64,000 nucleotides of DNA from Gymnogyps californianus (lineage: Eukaryota; Chordata; Aves; Accipitriformes; Cathartidae): assembly GCF_018139145.2 (NCBI RefSeq), contig NC_059477.1, positions 43,949,600-44,013,599 of the forward strand, read 5' to 3'. Positions 37,101 through 47,600 of this stretch are shown here, one piece after another (positions within the stretch are counted from its first letter, which is position 1; every line of letters starts with the position of its first letter). A program made the translations under genes and the position numbers. Under the pieces are notes generated by a model that was not told the DNA's origin, did no database searches, and saw nothing but the letters and a program-made list of their open reading frames with translations.

Positions 37101-39799
37101 CAGAAAACATCTGGGCATCCTCGCTGGGAGATGGTAATGCAGTACCCGTTCCAACTTTGTTAGAAAAAATTGGCCACCCACTAGCAATCCAGTCTTCCCT
37201 GCAATAAGTTAAAATTGAGAGCTGAGCTACCACCAGCCAATATAAAATGAAGCAACACAAGGCTTTTTTTGCGCAGGGGTGATAATTTGACATCTTCACA
37301 ATTAGCTTTCATAAACTTACAAACACCTACTTTGGAGGGAGAGAGAGGTCTGGAACCAGAAGTATCTTGGCTGGGAGACCCCTGCAGCAACACCTTTTGG
37401 AAGACCCTGCGGCAGGAAGGTGCTATTTAGGGTGATAGAGGTTGCTGTGAAAAAGCATGAGGACGAGCAGAAAAATTCAGGTTGAATCCCAAGGAAAATG
37501 TTCTGATGGCAAAAGTGCTTGGAGCTTCCCCAAACTGCTGGAGGTGTAATTTCTGAGGACAGTAGAAATGGGAAAGACAAGAGGCACGACCGCTCAAGAA
37601 AACCCCTGCATCCAACAAGGCATCGGAGGCGGACCTCCCACTGGTCCTTGCAGTGTCCACAATCCTTTTGTCTTACTTTGCATAATTTAAAAAAAAAAAC
37701 CTACATGGCAGCCCTGTGTTTTCAAATAAGAGAAGGAATATTCCTTCTCTGCAGATCACCTTGCTTTATTGCGGTGCACCGTTGGGGGGCAAGGGGCCAG
37801 CCAGGGCCGCAGCTCGCCCTGCAGCCGCCCCGAGCCACGGGCTGCGGCTGGGCTGCTCCGTCCTCGGGGGTGCGCAGGCACTTGTGCTCTCGTGGAAGGA
37901 CGAGGGGCTGACGGGCACACAGCACCGGGGCATCTCTCCAACAGTGGGGACCCTTCAAAATGCTAAAACGGGTGAGGCTCCAAGATTTTGAAGGCCAGGG
38001 ATTGCCATCATTCCCATTAACGCTGTAACTATTATCTATACAGTGCCCAAATCACGTCTCTGTTACAATAAGACCTCACCTTTCTTCTGTACCTTTCCCC
38101 TAAAAATATGTAGGCATTTATAAACTTAATGCCTGTCAGAAAAGGCAGAAAGCACGCATAAATGAAGGTGACTGCAAACAGTTCTCTCTGCAGTTTCTTG
38201 TGGTGGCTGCATAGCACTTCTGAGCTGATGCATGCATGGTCAGGGCAACGAGCATCCAGGATCCCCGCTTCAGGCTAGGTAGACCTGTGCCTGAAGAGGT
38301 CTCTGGAAAAAGCCAGGATCAGTGTTAAACATTGATTCTTCCCATAAAAATGAACCACAAATAAGGAATTACATTATCACTGAAATGTTTGTAGTCAGTG
38401 TAGCCAAATGTCTCAGGCTTCAGCAGTACAAAATGATGCCACAGCGTGACCGCCTATGGAAACGCCCTGCTTTATAAACACGCATTGACTTGGGGAGAGA
38501 AAAGGAGAGGAGGGAGAGACCACATGTGTAATCACAAACCGCACGCCAGGTGAAAGAGCGCATGGCAGGCGTACGCCTGGGCTGACGGGCCCCTGCAGCA
38601 CGCCAGCATTAGGTACGGTCCGTGCAGAGCGGTCCTCGCCTGATGCCCGTGTTGTAATTCATCTTTAACAGACACAGCCACGTCACAGCCATTACCGTCA
38701 GCCTCCCCCTGCGCCGGCAGCAATTGCCACACAAAGGGCTGCTCCATCGCAGCCGCGGGAGCTGGATGCCACCCAGCAGCAGCGTTCCCAAGATTAGTCT
38801 GGCTCTGGCTTTCCTTTATCTCCCACACTTGTACAAAGAAAAGGATTAAGTGCGTTTCCGTTACTGAACAAAGCAAAGCCTTAAGTGCGCAGATATTATG
38901 TACCGGTTTTCTGATAATACTTTCAGATTACAATGTGTCTCAAACATTTTCTATTTAGGCTTCTTCATGCTAGACAAATAGACCAAAGCTGGAACTGCTC
39001 AGCTGGCAATTTACAGCAACAGCAAGAGAGAGTTTTGTGGGAATCCAGTTGCAAACAGCAGAAATGTGCTGTTCTGTGCTGTTCTGGGGGAAAAGCCCAC
39101 ACGAGAGAGACAGCCCAACCAGCCCCAACAGTTGTACCAAAATACTCCAAAATCCAGATGGAAATAACTCATGGTAGGTGCTTTCTGTAAGCATTGCAGA
39201 ACAACGGACAGTCCAGCCAGGCCACTATACTGAAGTAAATGCGAGTTTAAAGGAACACCCAGCCAGCAAGAGCCTCTTTTGACTCGCAGCACTGCTGTAA
39301 ATGGAGAAGAAACACAGCCGGGGCGGGATCTCGGCTGCAAAAGCACTTCACGCACCCAAGCCCCCGCAGGCAGAACACCTCTTCGCTCGCTCCTCTCCGG
39401 AGCTTCCCACGCTGCCAGCGCTGCAAACATTTCATTGCAATCCCCAAACCGGCTAGGCTGAAGGCGCCCGGCAGTAATCCTCCTAGCACCCTGGAATCGG
39501 GAGCCGCAGTGAACCTGTGCGGTCACCTGGGGAAACTCGGCCGTTGCCGCTCACCCCTGCAATCGCGGGCAGCAAGCGGCTCTCCGGGCAGCATGGAGCC
39601 ATCAGCCTCCCGGCGCACAGGAGCGACCCCGTACCTGCTTGCGCCCGCGGGGCAGCGTCCCCACCGTGTTGGCCAGGTGCTGGATCCTTCTGCTGTCCAT
39701 CGGCAGAGCCTGCTCCTCGCCGGCGGCGCAGGCGGGGCCGGCACCGAAGCCGACGAAGTTGGCGTTATGGTTCTGCTGAATGAGCCTTCTCAGAGCCAT
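27721..39799 (-). CDS. CYTIP: CYTIP, cytohesin-interacting protein, complete coding region in eight exons
   Basis: CYTIP (Cybr/CASP) is a leukocyte adaptor that binds cytohesin-1 through a coiled coil and recruits partners by a PDZ domain, tuning LFA-1 adhesion. Coding exons on the minus strand: 39799-39635, 36397-36348, 36012-35958, 33206-33104, 32970-32877, 32403-32334, 28793-28727, 28193-27721. They join in frame to 358 residues; human has 359. The N-terminus ends [20 protein letters not shown]. The PDZ domain spans about residues 73-165, with carboxylate loop FGFEI and core [20 protein letters not shown]. The predicted coiled coil is about 165-201 ([20 protein letters not shown]). The Ser-rich tail holds [10 protein letters not shown] and ends [16 protein letters not shown]. 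All introns are GT-AG. Confidence 0.97.
28727..28793 (-). CDS. CYTIP: CYTIP coding exon 7, coiled coil
   Basis: Encodes [20 protein letters not shown] and LH, a Leu/Gln-rich heptad-like segment in the cytohesin-binding region. Donor GCACG|GTACGT. Confidence 0.94.
32334..32403 (-). CDS. CYTIP: CYTIP coding exon 6, end of PDZ and start of coiled coil
   Basis: Encodes [20 protein letters not shown] and LLK. Acceptor TTCACAG, donor CTGAAG|GTAATT. Confidence 0.95.
32486..32520. repeat. (CACCG)n pentanucleotide repeat in a CYTIP intron
   Basis: Several CACCG units with a CAGCG variant at each end. It is very CpG-rich within the intron between coding exons 5 and 6. Confidence 0.75.
32877..32970 (-). 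CDS. CYTIP: CYTIP coding exon 5, PDZ domain
   Basis: Encodes [20 protein letters not shown], then [10 protein letters not shown]. Acceptor CTAACAG, donor TTTAAG|GTAGGC. Confidence 0.96.
33104..33206 (-). CDS. CYTIP: CYTIP coding exon 4, PDZ domain
   Basis: Encodes [20 protein letters not shown], then [14 protein letters not shown]. Acceptor TTAACAG, donor AAATTG|GTAACT. Confidence 0.94.
35509..35531. repeat. Perfect inverted repeat, 10-bp arms, 3-bp spacer
   Basis: Arms ACATGTATTT and AAATACATGT around CAA, in a CYTIP intron. AT-rich hairpin; function unknown. Confidence 0.8.
35958..36012 (-). CDS. CYTIP: CYTIP coding exon 3, start of PDZ domain
   Basis: A 55-bp exon encoding [18 protein letters not shown] with the PDZ carboxylate-binding loop FGFEI. 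Acceptor CTTACAG, donor ATCCAG|GTAAGA. Confidence 0.94.
36348..36397 (-). CDS. CYTIP: CYTIP coding exon 2
   Basis: A 50-bp exon encoding [16 protein letters not shown] and part of Arg72. Acceptor GGTTACAG, donor CAAAG|GTATGA. Matches the Ser-rich stretch between the human N-terminus and the PDZ domain. Confidence 0.92.
37729..37750. repeat. 22-bp perfect palindrome in CYTIP intron 1
   Basis: AGAGAAGGAAT followed directly by its exact reverse complement. The centre GAATATTC with outer AGAA/TTCT resembles stacked heat-shock-element half sites, and GGAA/TTCC are ETS-type cores. These readings are inference. Confidence 0.85.
39635..39799 (-). CDS. CYTIP: CYTIP coding exon 1
   Basis: Residues 1-55, [20 protein letters not shown] to LPRGRKQ. 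Donor AAGCAG|GTACGG, phase 0. Confidence 0.95.
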
Positions 39800-39909
39800 G
39801 TCGGTGGAAAGGCATTTAAAACGGCATTGCTCAGCGCTGCGGCATGGCTGAGGAAACTAAAACACAGTCACCCCTCCGCGATCAAAAAGTATGAGACCGG
39901 AAAGCCAGC

Positions 39910-39915
39910 CACGTG
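39910..39915. promoter_or_regulatory. E-box CACGTG upstream of CYTIP
   Basis: About 110 bp upstream of the CYTIP start codon, within the likely promoter or 5' UTR. A 6-bp motif is weak evidence by itself. Confidence 0.2.
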
Positions 39916-42900
39916 ACCTGTGGTTGAGGTGCACATTACATAAATCTCTTCTAGCACATCACCAGGGCACTCGGTATGTGTTGTGCTCACAGGAGAGTTA
40001 AGAATTAGGCTTGGCAATCAAAGAAATCTGCTTAATTTTTCCATTCCTGCACACAACAATTCTCACCGAACAGCTGCTTCTCTCTGTGATGATTTGTCCT
40101 TAAAGCACTGCTTGCTTCAGACACTTGCCTGAATTCAACTTGTTCATTCCCCGACTTGCTCGGCATCCCTCGCATTCCTCAAATTACCTTTTGGCAAAGA
40201 TGGGAAAAGAATGCTTTCTTTGGATAACGGTGTCGGTGCGTGACTTTCCAGCCACAGGGAGGGAAGCAAGAACTGAAGGCCACAGCCTGAGCGTAGGAGC
40301 TGGAAACGTCGCAGAGCAAGGGCAGAGCAATGCCCTCAGCAGAGCGCTTGCGTTTTGGTAGGGAGCAATGACTTAGCCAGCAAAGCAGGTTTGGGATCGA
40401 ACAGCAAAGTAAATGCAGGGCCTGAAGGAAGGGACACGAGGGGCTGCCTCAGCAGAGCTAGGGGCAGGCACAGCGCCGGGGAGAGCCTTGGCCAACCCTC
40501 ATCCTTGCACCTTTCCTGCCTGGCCGGGGCCAGAGGAAGATGGTGCAGGCTGCCCACAGGTGAAGAGGAAGGCAGCCACGCTGTGCCCAGCCGGGCGCCA
40601 CGCACCAAGCCCACCCGGCCGGGCAAGTGGGGCGGTCGCAATTGCCAGCGACACCCCAGGTGCCCTGCGGACCCTCCCAAGGCGCTGGCTTTGCCCTCCT
40701 GCCCGACCCGACACGCCGTGCCAGCAGCCAGGGAGCCGAGCCATCGGTCCATCCCAGAGCAGAGCGTTTCCAACAGGGATCTCGCCCCGGTCTGCACCGG
40801 CCAGAGCGTGGACTGACCCGTGCAGCCAGCTGTGGCTCTAAAATCAGGTTTTACAGGGGGTTGCTCTCTTCCAAAGGATTTTGTCCCAGCATCAAACACA
40901 TTTGGGAGGATTCATGACTCTGAGAATTTTTGGCTGGTTTGTTTTTTCACGCCAGTTATCGTCTGACCTGTTGTTCAGTTCAGCGTGGCTTTTAATAACC
41001 TTTAGGTTTTGATGACCTCTGGGGAGATTACTTGCTCCGGGCTTTCATGGAGAAGCAGGGGAAGCAGCCCTGAGCACGGGTGGGCAGCAGGGCTGCCTGT
41101 CCCCGCTTCCCCTTGGCCCCAGGTAAGCAAAAGGAGGACCGGCGAGCCGCGGTCAAGCCCTCGGGCAGCACAGCTTGCCAGCTCTGGCAGCCTCACCCCA
41201 GCCAAGTCCTAAACACACGTGGACCGGGAGCCACCCCCGCCGCCGCGCAGCTCTGCAGCCGGAGCCCCGTGTCCCCGGCCAGCCGGCACTGCCTGCTGTC
41301 GGTGGCCAGCAGCAGCCGCTGAGGAAGGTTGGACATCCCAATGGGACTCGTCTGAAACACACTGTCATTTTTTGTTGAGTCAGCTGGACAAATACTGGGG
41401 ACAATAACTGCAAAAAGGAACCAGAGTCCGTCACAATTAACCATAGCTGGCATTTGAACCTTCGCAAGGGAAAAGCAGGGCTATTGCTATCAAAACAGAG
41501 AAGTAACAAAAATGTGCGAGTTACATTCATTTTTCTCAGTAGAGACTTTTTCTGCACCTTGACAAAGTACTGCTACAGGCGCCTTGGACACCCAGCTCCC
41601 AGAGAAAAGCTGGCAGAGGTGCAGGCAGCATGGGGCACAGGCAGAGGAGGAAGGGGAGCAGCCAGCACCGTGGGGCAAGGGCTGTTAGGTTTTGTGTCTG
41701 CTAACCCTGTGGAAGTTCAGTGCAGTCTGGTATGTGCTGTCACAACAGATTAATTCAGAGCTGATCTGCATGCCTTTTGTAATGGCCCTGTCTCTATACG
41801 TGGCAGTGGAGGAGGTGCAGGGATGGGTGCCCGGCTGTGGCCGAGAGCGCCCACCCACAGAAAAGGTAACAGCTTCGAAGTAAGGGATTACAAAAGAAGC
41901 AGAATGAGTTTTTAAAATGAGTATCATTTGAAAAAAGAAACCTGTGTCTCCTCTTGTGCTAGAAACAAGTCTGGTTTTGGACTGCTGAGCACTATAGATC
42001 ACATCACGATCTCAGCAGAAACTCAGGGTAAGTAAAAAAATATGAGCATGGTGGGACGGGCCATTCAACTAAAAGATAAGTAAAATTTAACTCCTAGCAC
42101 TGGAGGTGGGGGTGTGTGTGTGTGCTTTTTTGGCAGGTCTGATTTTAATCATATTTCTGACACAGTAAGTTTATTTTCCTCCTACTTGCCCAGCCCCTCG
42201 CTGCGTCAGGTCACCGGGGAGGAGCTGCCTTCCCCTTGCTCCCTGCACCACCAGTCAGCACGCGCCCGGTGACGGCACCGGCACAGGAGAGCCACTGGCT
42301 GCTCCTCCCGCAGCACCAGGAACCACGGCCAGCCGTCCACCCCACGTCCTTCTAGGTGCTCTGCCGTGCCCAAAAGGACAACCGGGAGAAGATGTTTTCA
42401 CACACAGATTTCAATGTACCTGGACCGGTTGTTTGGTAAAGGTGTCACTCGCTTTTTTTTAATCTTGTGACACCTCATCTTGCCATCAAGCAAAAATTCC
42501 CAATAATTTTAGGGGCAAAGTGAAATATTCCATAAGAACAATAGCAAACAGGATACTACGTGCTATTGAAAAATACTGTATCGCTTTAAGCCTTCAGAAA
42601 CAGTCAGTGCTGGAGAGGAAATCTGAAATGACTTGGAGAAGGCGCGGAGTCACCCACATTTGTGTGCCCCAGCAGAGATGCCTCGTCTGGCCGCTCACTG
42701 GAGTACTCCACCTTCACCAGTCCGCCCTGGCAGGGCTTGCAAGTCCTGGGAGTTAGAAAAAGGGAGCATACAGCCTCCTGGGCAGGCTGGGCTCTGCGCT
42801 GAAACCCGCCCCTTGAGAGCATCCCACTGCCGTGCTGAGCACGCGGACCCATCTCACGCCGCGCAACCGGGCTCTTCCCTGCCCAGGGGACAGTGCCCAG

Positions 42901-44559
42901 ACTGGGGCTTCCGATATCGCCCGGGGCTGCGGCCGGCCGCCCGCGGGGCTGCGAGCGCCGCTGGAGCCAGGCACCGGCCGCAGCGGGCAGCCCTCCTCCT
43001 GCCCGCACAGGCAGCCGGCTCCTCGCCGGCGGTGGCCAGGCAGGGCGGGCTGCCCAGCCAAGGGAGGTGAAACGGAGGGAAAAGCAAGGGCCAGACTGGA
43101 AATCAAGACGGGAACAATGGAGCCTGGAAAATGCCTTCCCTTACAAAGCAGGCAGATAGTTATGCCCTGTGCAGGATGATTTTCCATCCGTTGAGAATTA
43201 AAGAATTTTTTCCACATTGTTGTCATCTCACAAACCATTTTTTAAAAAAATGAAATCACAAATTTTCACCAAAAAGGAATTTTTGCAGAATTGGACTGGC
43301 AGCAACTGCCGCCGGCACGCTGTCGAGGGACCCCATCGGTGTGCGGTTTCACCGCTGCCGGGGAGACCGACCACTCGCCATCCAAAGCAGCCAAAGTATG
43401 GACCCAGGGGCCTCCTGCAGCCTGACGGATCTGTATCTGCATGAAGCACCCGACTGCATGAAAAAATACTTAATTCAGAGTTTTGGCACATGAGGTTTCT
43501 GTGAGAGTCTCAGTCAAGCCATCCGAGTCCTAAGCCATAACACAACGTGTGATTATAAAACCCCAAAACAATAACCCAGTATGACATAAGCAGAAACAAG
43601 AACAATCTTAGTGCCTGTACAGATTACAATCCATTCTAACTCATTACTTCGGTAAAGTTCATTTTAAGTAATATTTAAGTAACGTTGGTTTATGCAGGTC
43701 TGTGAGCTCCGTTGGTAAATGGCATTCACCAATCAGCCTGATCTGCAGAGTGAAGCCTTTCCCCTCTACACTCCAAGACCCCAGATAACAAGACAGAGGC
43801 GAGCAGGGTGCCGGCATTTGCTGGACTCGGAGCCGCGGGCGGCTGGCCCCAGCCCTGCGCTTCGCCTTCCCGGGTCGTTACACCGGCTTCTTCAGCTCAA
43901 TGGGCGCACGTCTCCTGGCTTTAGAAGTGGGTTTGTCTGTCAGCCCAAAAAGAGGAGACTGTTGGCACACTGACGCTTCTGCTTCCTGATAGCCAACTTC
44001 TAGTCTGACAAAAGCTGGATAAAACCTGGATTTTGCAGGAGATATCGGTGATACAGCAGGCAGGGAAACGGTATTTTCCACTTTTAAAGAGGTATTGGCA
44101 ATGGTTTGGGATGTAATAGTCAGCGAAAGGATTTTTGGTTTTATTCTTATTGCATAGCAGTCCTGATGCCTTGCCACGGACGGCCTGTAACTGCCCCGGG
44201 GAGCGAGCCTTCAGACATGGCCGAGTCTTTATGTGAAGGACATTGCCTACCGGTATCTTCCTGGGGATCTTGAGGAACATCGTTTCTTTCGTCAGCCAAA
44301 GGCTGGGTTAGCGTTAGCATATATTATTTAGTATCACCAATTTAAAATGTGGCCACTGAAACATTTTTATATTTGGCAGATATCTGCAATGACAAAATAA
44401 TATATTCTGGCCCAAGCTCAAACTATTTCAGTCTGTAAGCGCTACCAGTGCCACAGAAGTTCATGTTTCCAGTTCATGTTCCCTCTTTACACTAAACTGC
44501 TGCTACCGTTCCACCTCGCGGAGCTCCCCCATGCTCTGCCCCCCAGCCGCTCGGGAAGG

Positions 44560-44619
44560 CGTTTGCCGGAGCAAAGGAGCTCTCGGTGCCGTTTGCCGGA
44601 GCAGAGGAACTCCCGGTGT
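44560..44619. repeat. Tandem duplication, 2 x 30 bp
   Basis: Two adjacent 30-bp units, each starting CGTTTGCCGGAGCA, with four differences. Intergenic. Confidence 0.85.
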
Positions 44620-47600
44620 CAGGAAAAAGTTGGTGTGGGGCTCCCCCCACTCCAGGGGATCTACTCATTGCCCTGGATTGCTGAAGTGTTGGTACTTTCC
44701 CATCTTAAAGGTTCATCCCTCAAAAACCCAGCATCTTGCAACAGAGAAATACCCTGTCAGAAAACATCTGGTCCACACACCTGGAGGAAGGTTTGTGGCT
44801 GACGTGTGACGAGTCCCTGCGGTCCCCGTGCCTCTCCTGGCAGACAGACGGGGACAGACATGTGTGGCATGTCACAGCAGCACCATGGGGACGGTTTTAG
44901 ACATCCGTCCTTTGCCCCAGAGAAGGGGAATGAGCGTCCGGGCAGATCCAAGGGGAACCCCTCCAGGTTAAGGGGCAGCACCGACCCTGCTCACAGTTTA
45001 TGTCTCTCTTATCTCCTCCATGGTGCTTGTTCAGAAAAAAAATGTTAAAGCAGCAATGCACAACAGGGGGAAAGCTCTCTCCTTTTTTCTGAGAAAAGTA
45101 AGCTGTATCTCAGGGATGGCATCTTCTTACTTGCTAAAGCACACTGAGTAATGTGGGGACCGCGGTGACTCAAAGCCTCTTCCCCTTTTCCTGCTCACAA
45201 TCACCCTGCTAAGTGCCTTTGAAAACAAACAAAGTGCATTTCAGTTCCTCAGGCAACCCTCTTTTACGTTTGTGAAACCAAGTGACTCATCTCCAAACAA
45301 GCTGAGAGGAGAAACAAATAAAATCTCCCATCAGAGCCAACAGCGGGACCTTGGTCCGAGCTGTCCCAGCAGCCCCATGCCACCCTCCGCACCGGCGTCG
45401 ATGGGCCAGGCGCTGCCCCGGCCCTGGGCGATGCCATGCGCCCCTGCGCCAGCCACGCACCCCACGCCCCTCGCACGCACCCCGGCTGTCACAGACCGAC
45501 TGCTGTCCTGCTGGCCAGGCCCGGAGCCGCACGAAGCCGAGCCGAAGGCAGAAGGGGAGCGCGAGTCAGACCCTGCTGCCCACGGCGGCTGCTCACACGT
45601 GTCCAGGGAGACCACAAAGGATGCTCCGCTCCAGCCTCCTCCCCGGCACGGCGCTGGCTCTGCATCGGGGCCGGAGCGACGGGCAGCCTCGTGTCCTCTC
45701 CAGGAGTCCCGGGGCAGCGCGGCAGAGAAGTTGTTCGCAACCCCCTGGAGAGGCAGAGCGGGAGCGTGCATCAACGCTGCTCTCGGGGCTGCCCACCACC
45801 AATGCAGAGCCTCTGCGGCTCTTCAGCCGAGTCCAGCTCGGCGCTAAACTCCCAAGCAAAGTACACACAGCAACATACAGGTGCCAGGCAGCACTGCCAG
45901 GTAATGTTTATCTTGCACTTTAAACCTCCCTAACACGCTGTTGCTGTTGGCAGACTAGCAACCCGGTGCTGTGAACACACCATCCTTTCATCCCTCTGGT
46001 CTCCTCCAATGTGCCCATGGTGCTGACACATTCTGGGCAGACACATGGCGCTGGTTCCTCCATGCTGACGGCCATCAGCTCAGGGAGGGTTGATGGGAAA
46101 GGGAAGAGCAGAGAAAGCACGTTGGCAGGGCTCTCCTTTTCTCCTACCGGTTTCTGTGGAGGGAAAGCAGAAAATCCTCATCTTCCTTCCTCGGACCCCA
46201 GAGAGCTGCTCCTTTGCTCCTCCATGGGGATCTAGTCCTTGGTCGATCCCTGTCTCTGCCCCTCCAGTCCCAGAGCTCCCAGTCTCTTTACAGGCATCCC
46301 AGTTCCCAAAAGTATCTCCAGCGCTGGTGTCCGCAGAGGGACTCCCCATCGCACATCAGAGCAGATCCCAGCCTCTCCGGCACTTCCCAGGAGCAGCACT
46401 GGTCCGAAACGGAGCTCAGGCACTGCTGGCTCTGCTCATCCCCACCGCCCTGCAACAGCTCCGACTCGTGCCCTCAGCCCGGGATTCAGGGCACAGCACC
46501 ATCCTGAAGGACCACAACCCTGAGACCTGAGGCACCTTTGGGATAGCTCGATCGTGACAAGTAGCTGCTGCTCGATTGCAACCTTATCTGTCAAATCAAG
46601 CTTGCTGCTTTCTCGGTGTCGTTACCTCCATAGGTTGGGCTTGGCTTCCCCATGCACATTCAGGCCCTGGCTTCCTTGCAGACATTCAGGCTCTGCTCTA
46701 ACCATTTCTCCTATTCTTTACACAGCTTCTTTGAACTGCAAATTTCTAGCTGTTTTGAAAGGAAACCAAAACTGTTGTGACACTAAGGGACTGATTGTGC
46801 ATTAAAATAATTGGATGGATGACCACAGACTTAGGATGGATTTGCATTTAATGAAAAGAGAACTGGGTTCCTGCATGATCTTGCTGAGAAGGCAACATGA
46901 GGATGCTCCTGCAAGTCGGTCTAATCTGAATAACTTCATATGTTGTGATACAGACTCGTTTTATGAGTGTGCAAACCCTCCTTGAGGCTGTGATGAAATC
47001 TGCTGCATGATTTCAAACAGTCTCTCTCCATATTTTTTGAATAAGGTTTTGTATCATCATACTTAACAAGTAGACAAACCACATGAGCTATTTTAAGTAG
47101 CTGGTCCTTTGTACTACCAACTTTTCCATTTGACAAGTAGCTGGTGAACCATGCGATGACTCAGAATAACGGTTTGAGTACTGAAATGACTATCACCCCA
47201 TATATCTCTCAGCATAGCTGCTGATCTATCCCATGCGCTCTTCTCTGCTTTCCTAATCAAAACGTAAATTTTTCAGAACACCAAGATATGAGGTATAGGG
47301 CTGATTTTGAAGAAGTCTTGAACAACAAGCTTCTTGCTGAGGGTTGGAATTGTCCTGAAAGTTTAGATTCCTAACCACCACATAACCTCAGTTTCCGTGA
47401 TTTTATATTAGATTTTCAAACACTTGCAGAAGTGTAAGATAACAATCCCGAGCAATAATCTTGGTGACTCTTTTATAGCCAGTAAATTTCCAGCACCTCT
47501 CATTTAACTCACCAATGAAATCAGAAAGGTGTTTTAGAATGAATCAAACATGAGCAGCAATACAGAAATATGCCAAATACCTGTACAGTTCATTTTTAAA

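Noticed and set aside
42111..42125. Short GT run
   Set aside because: Too short to be informative; ordinary low complexity.
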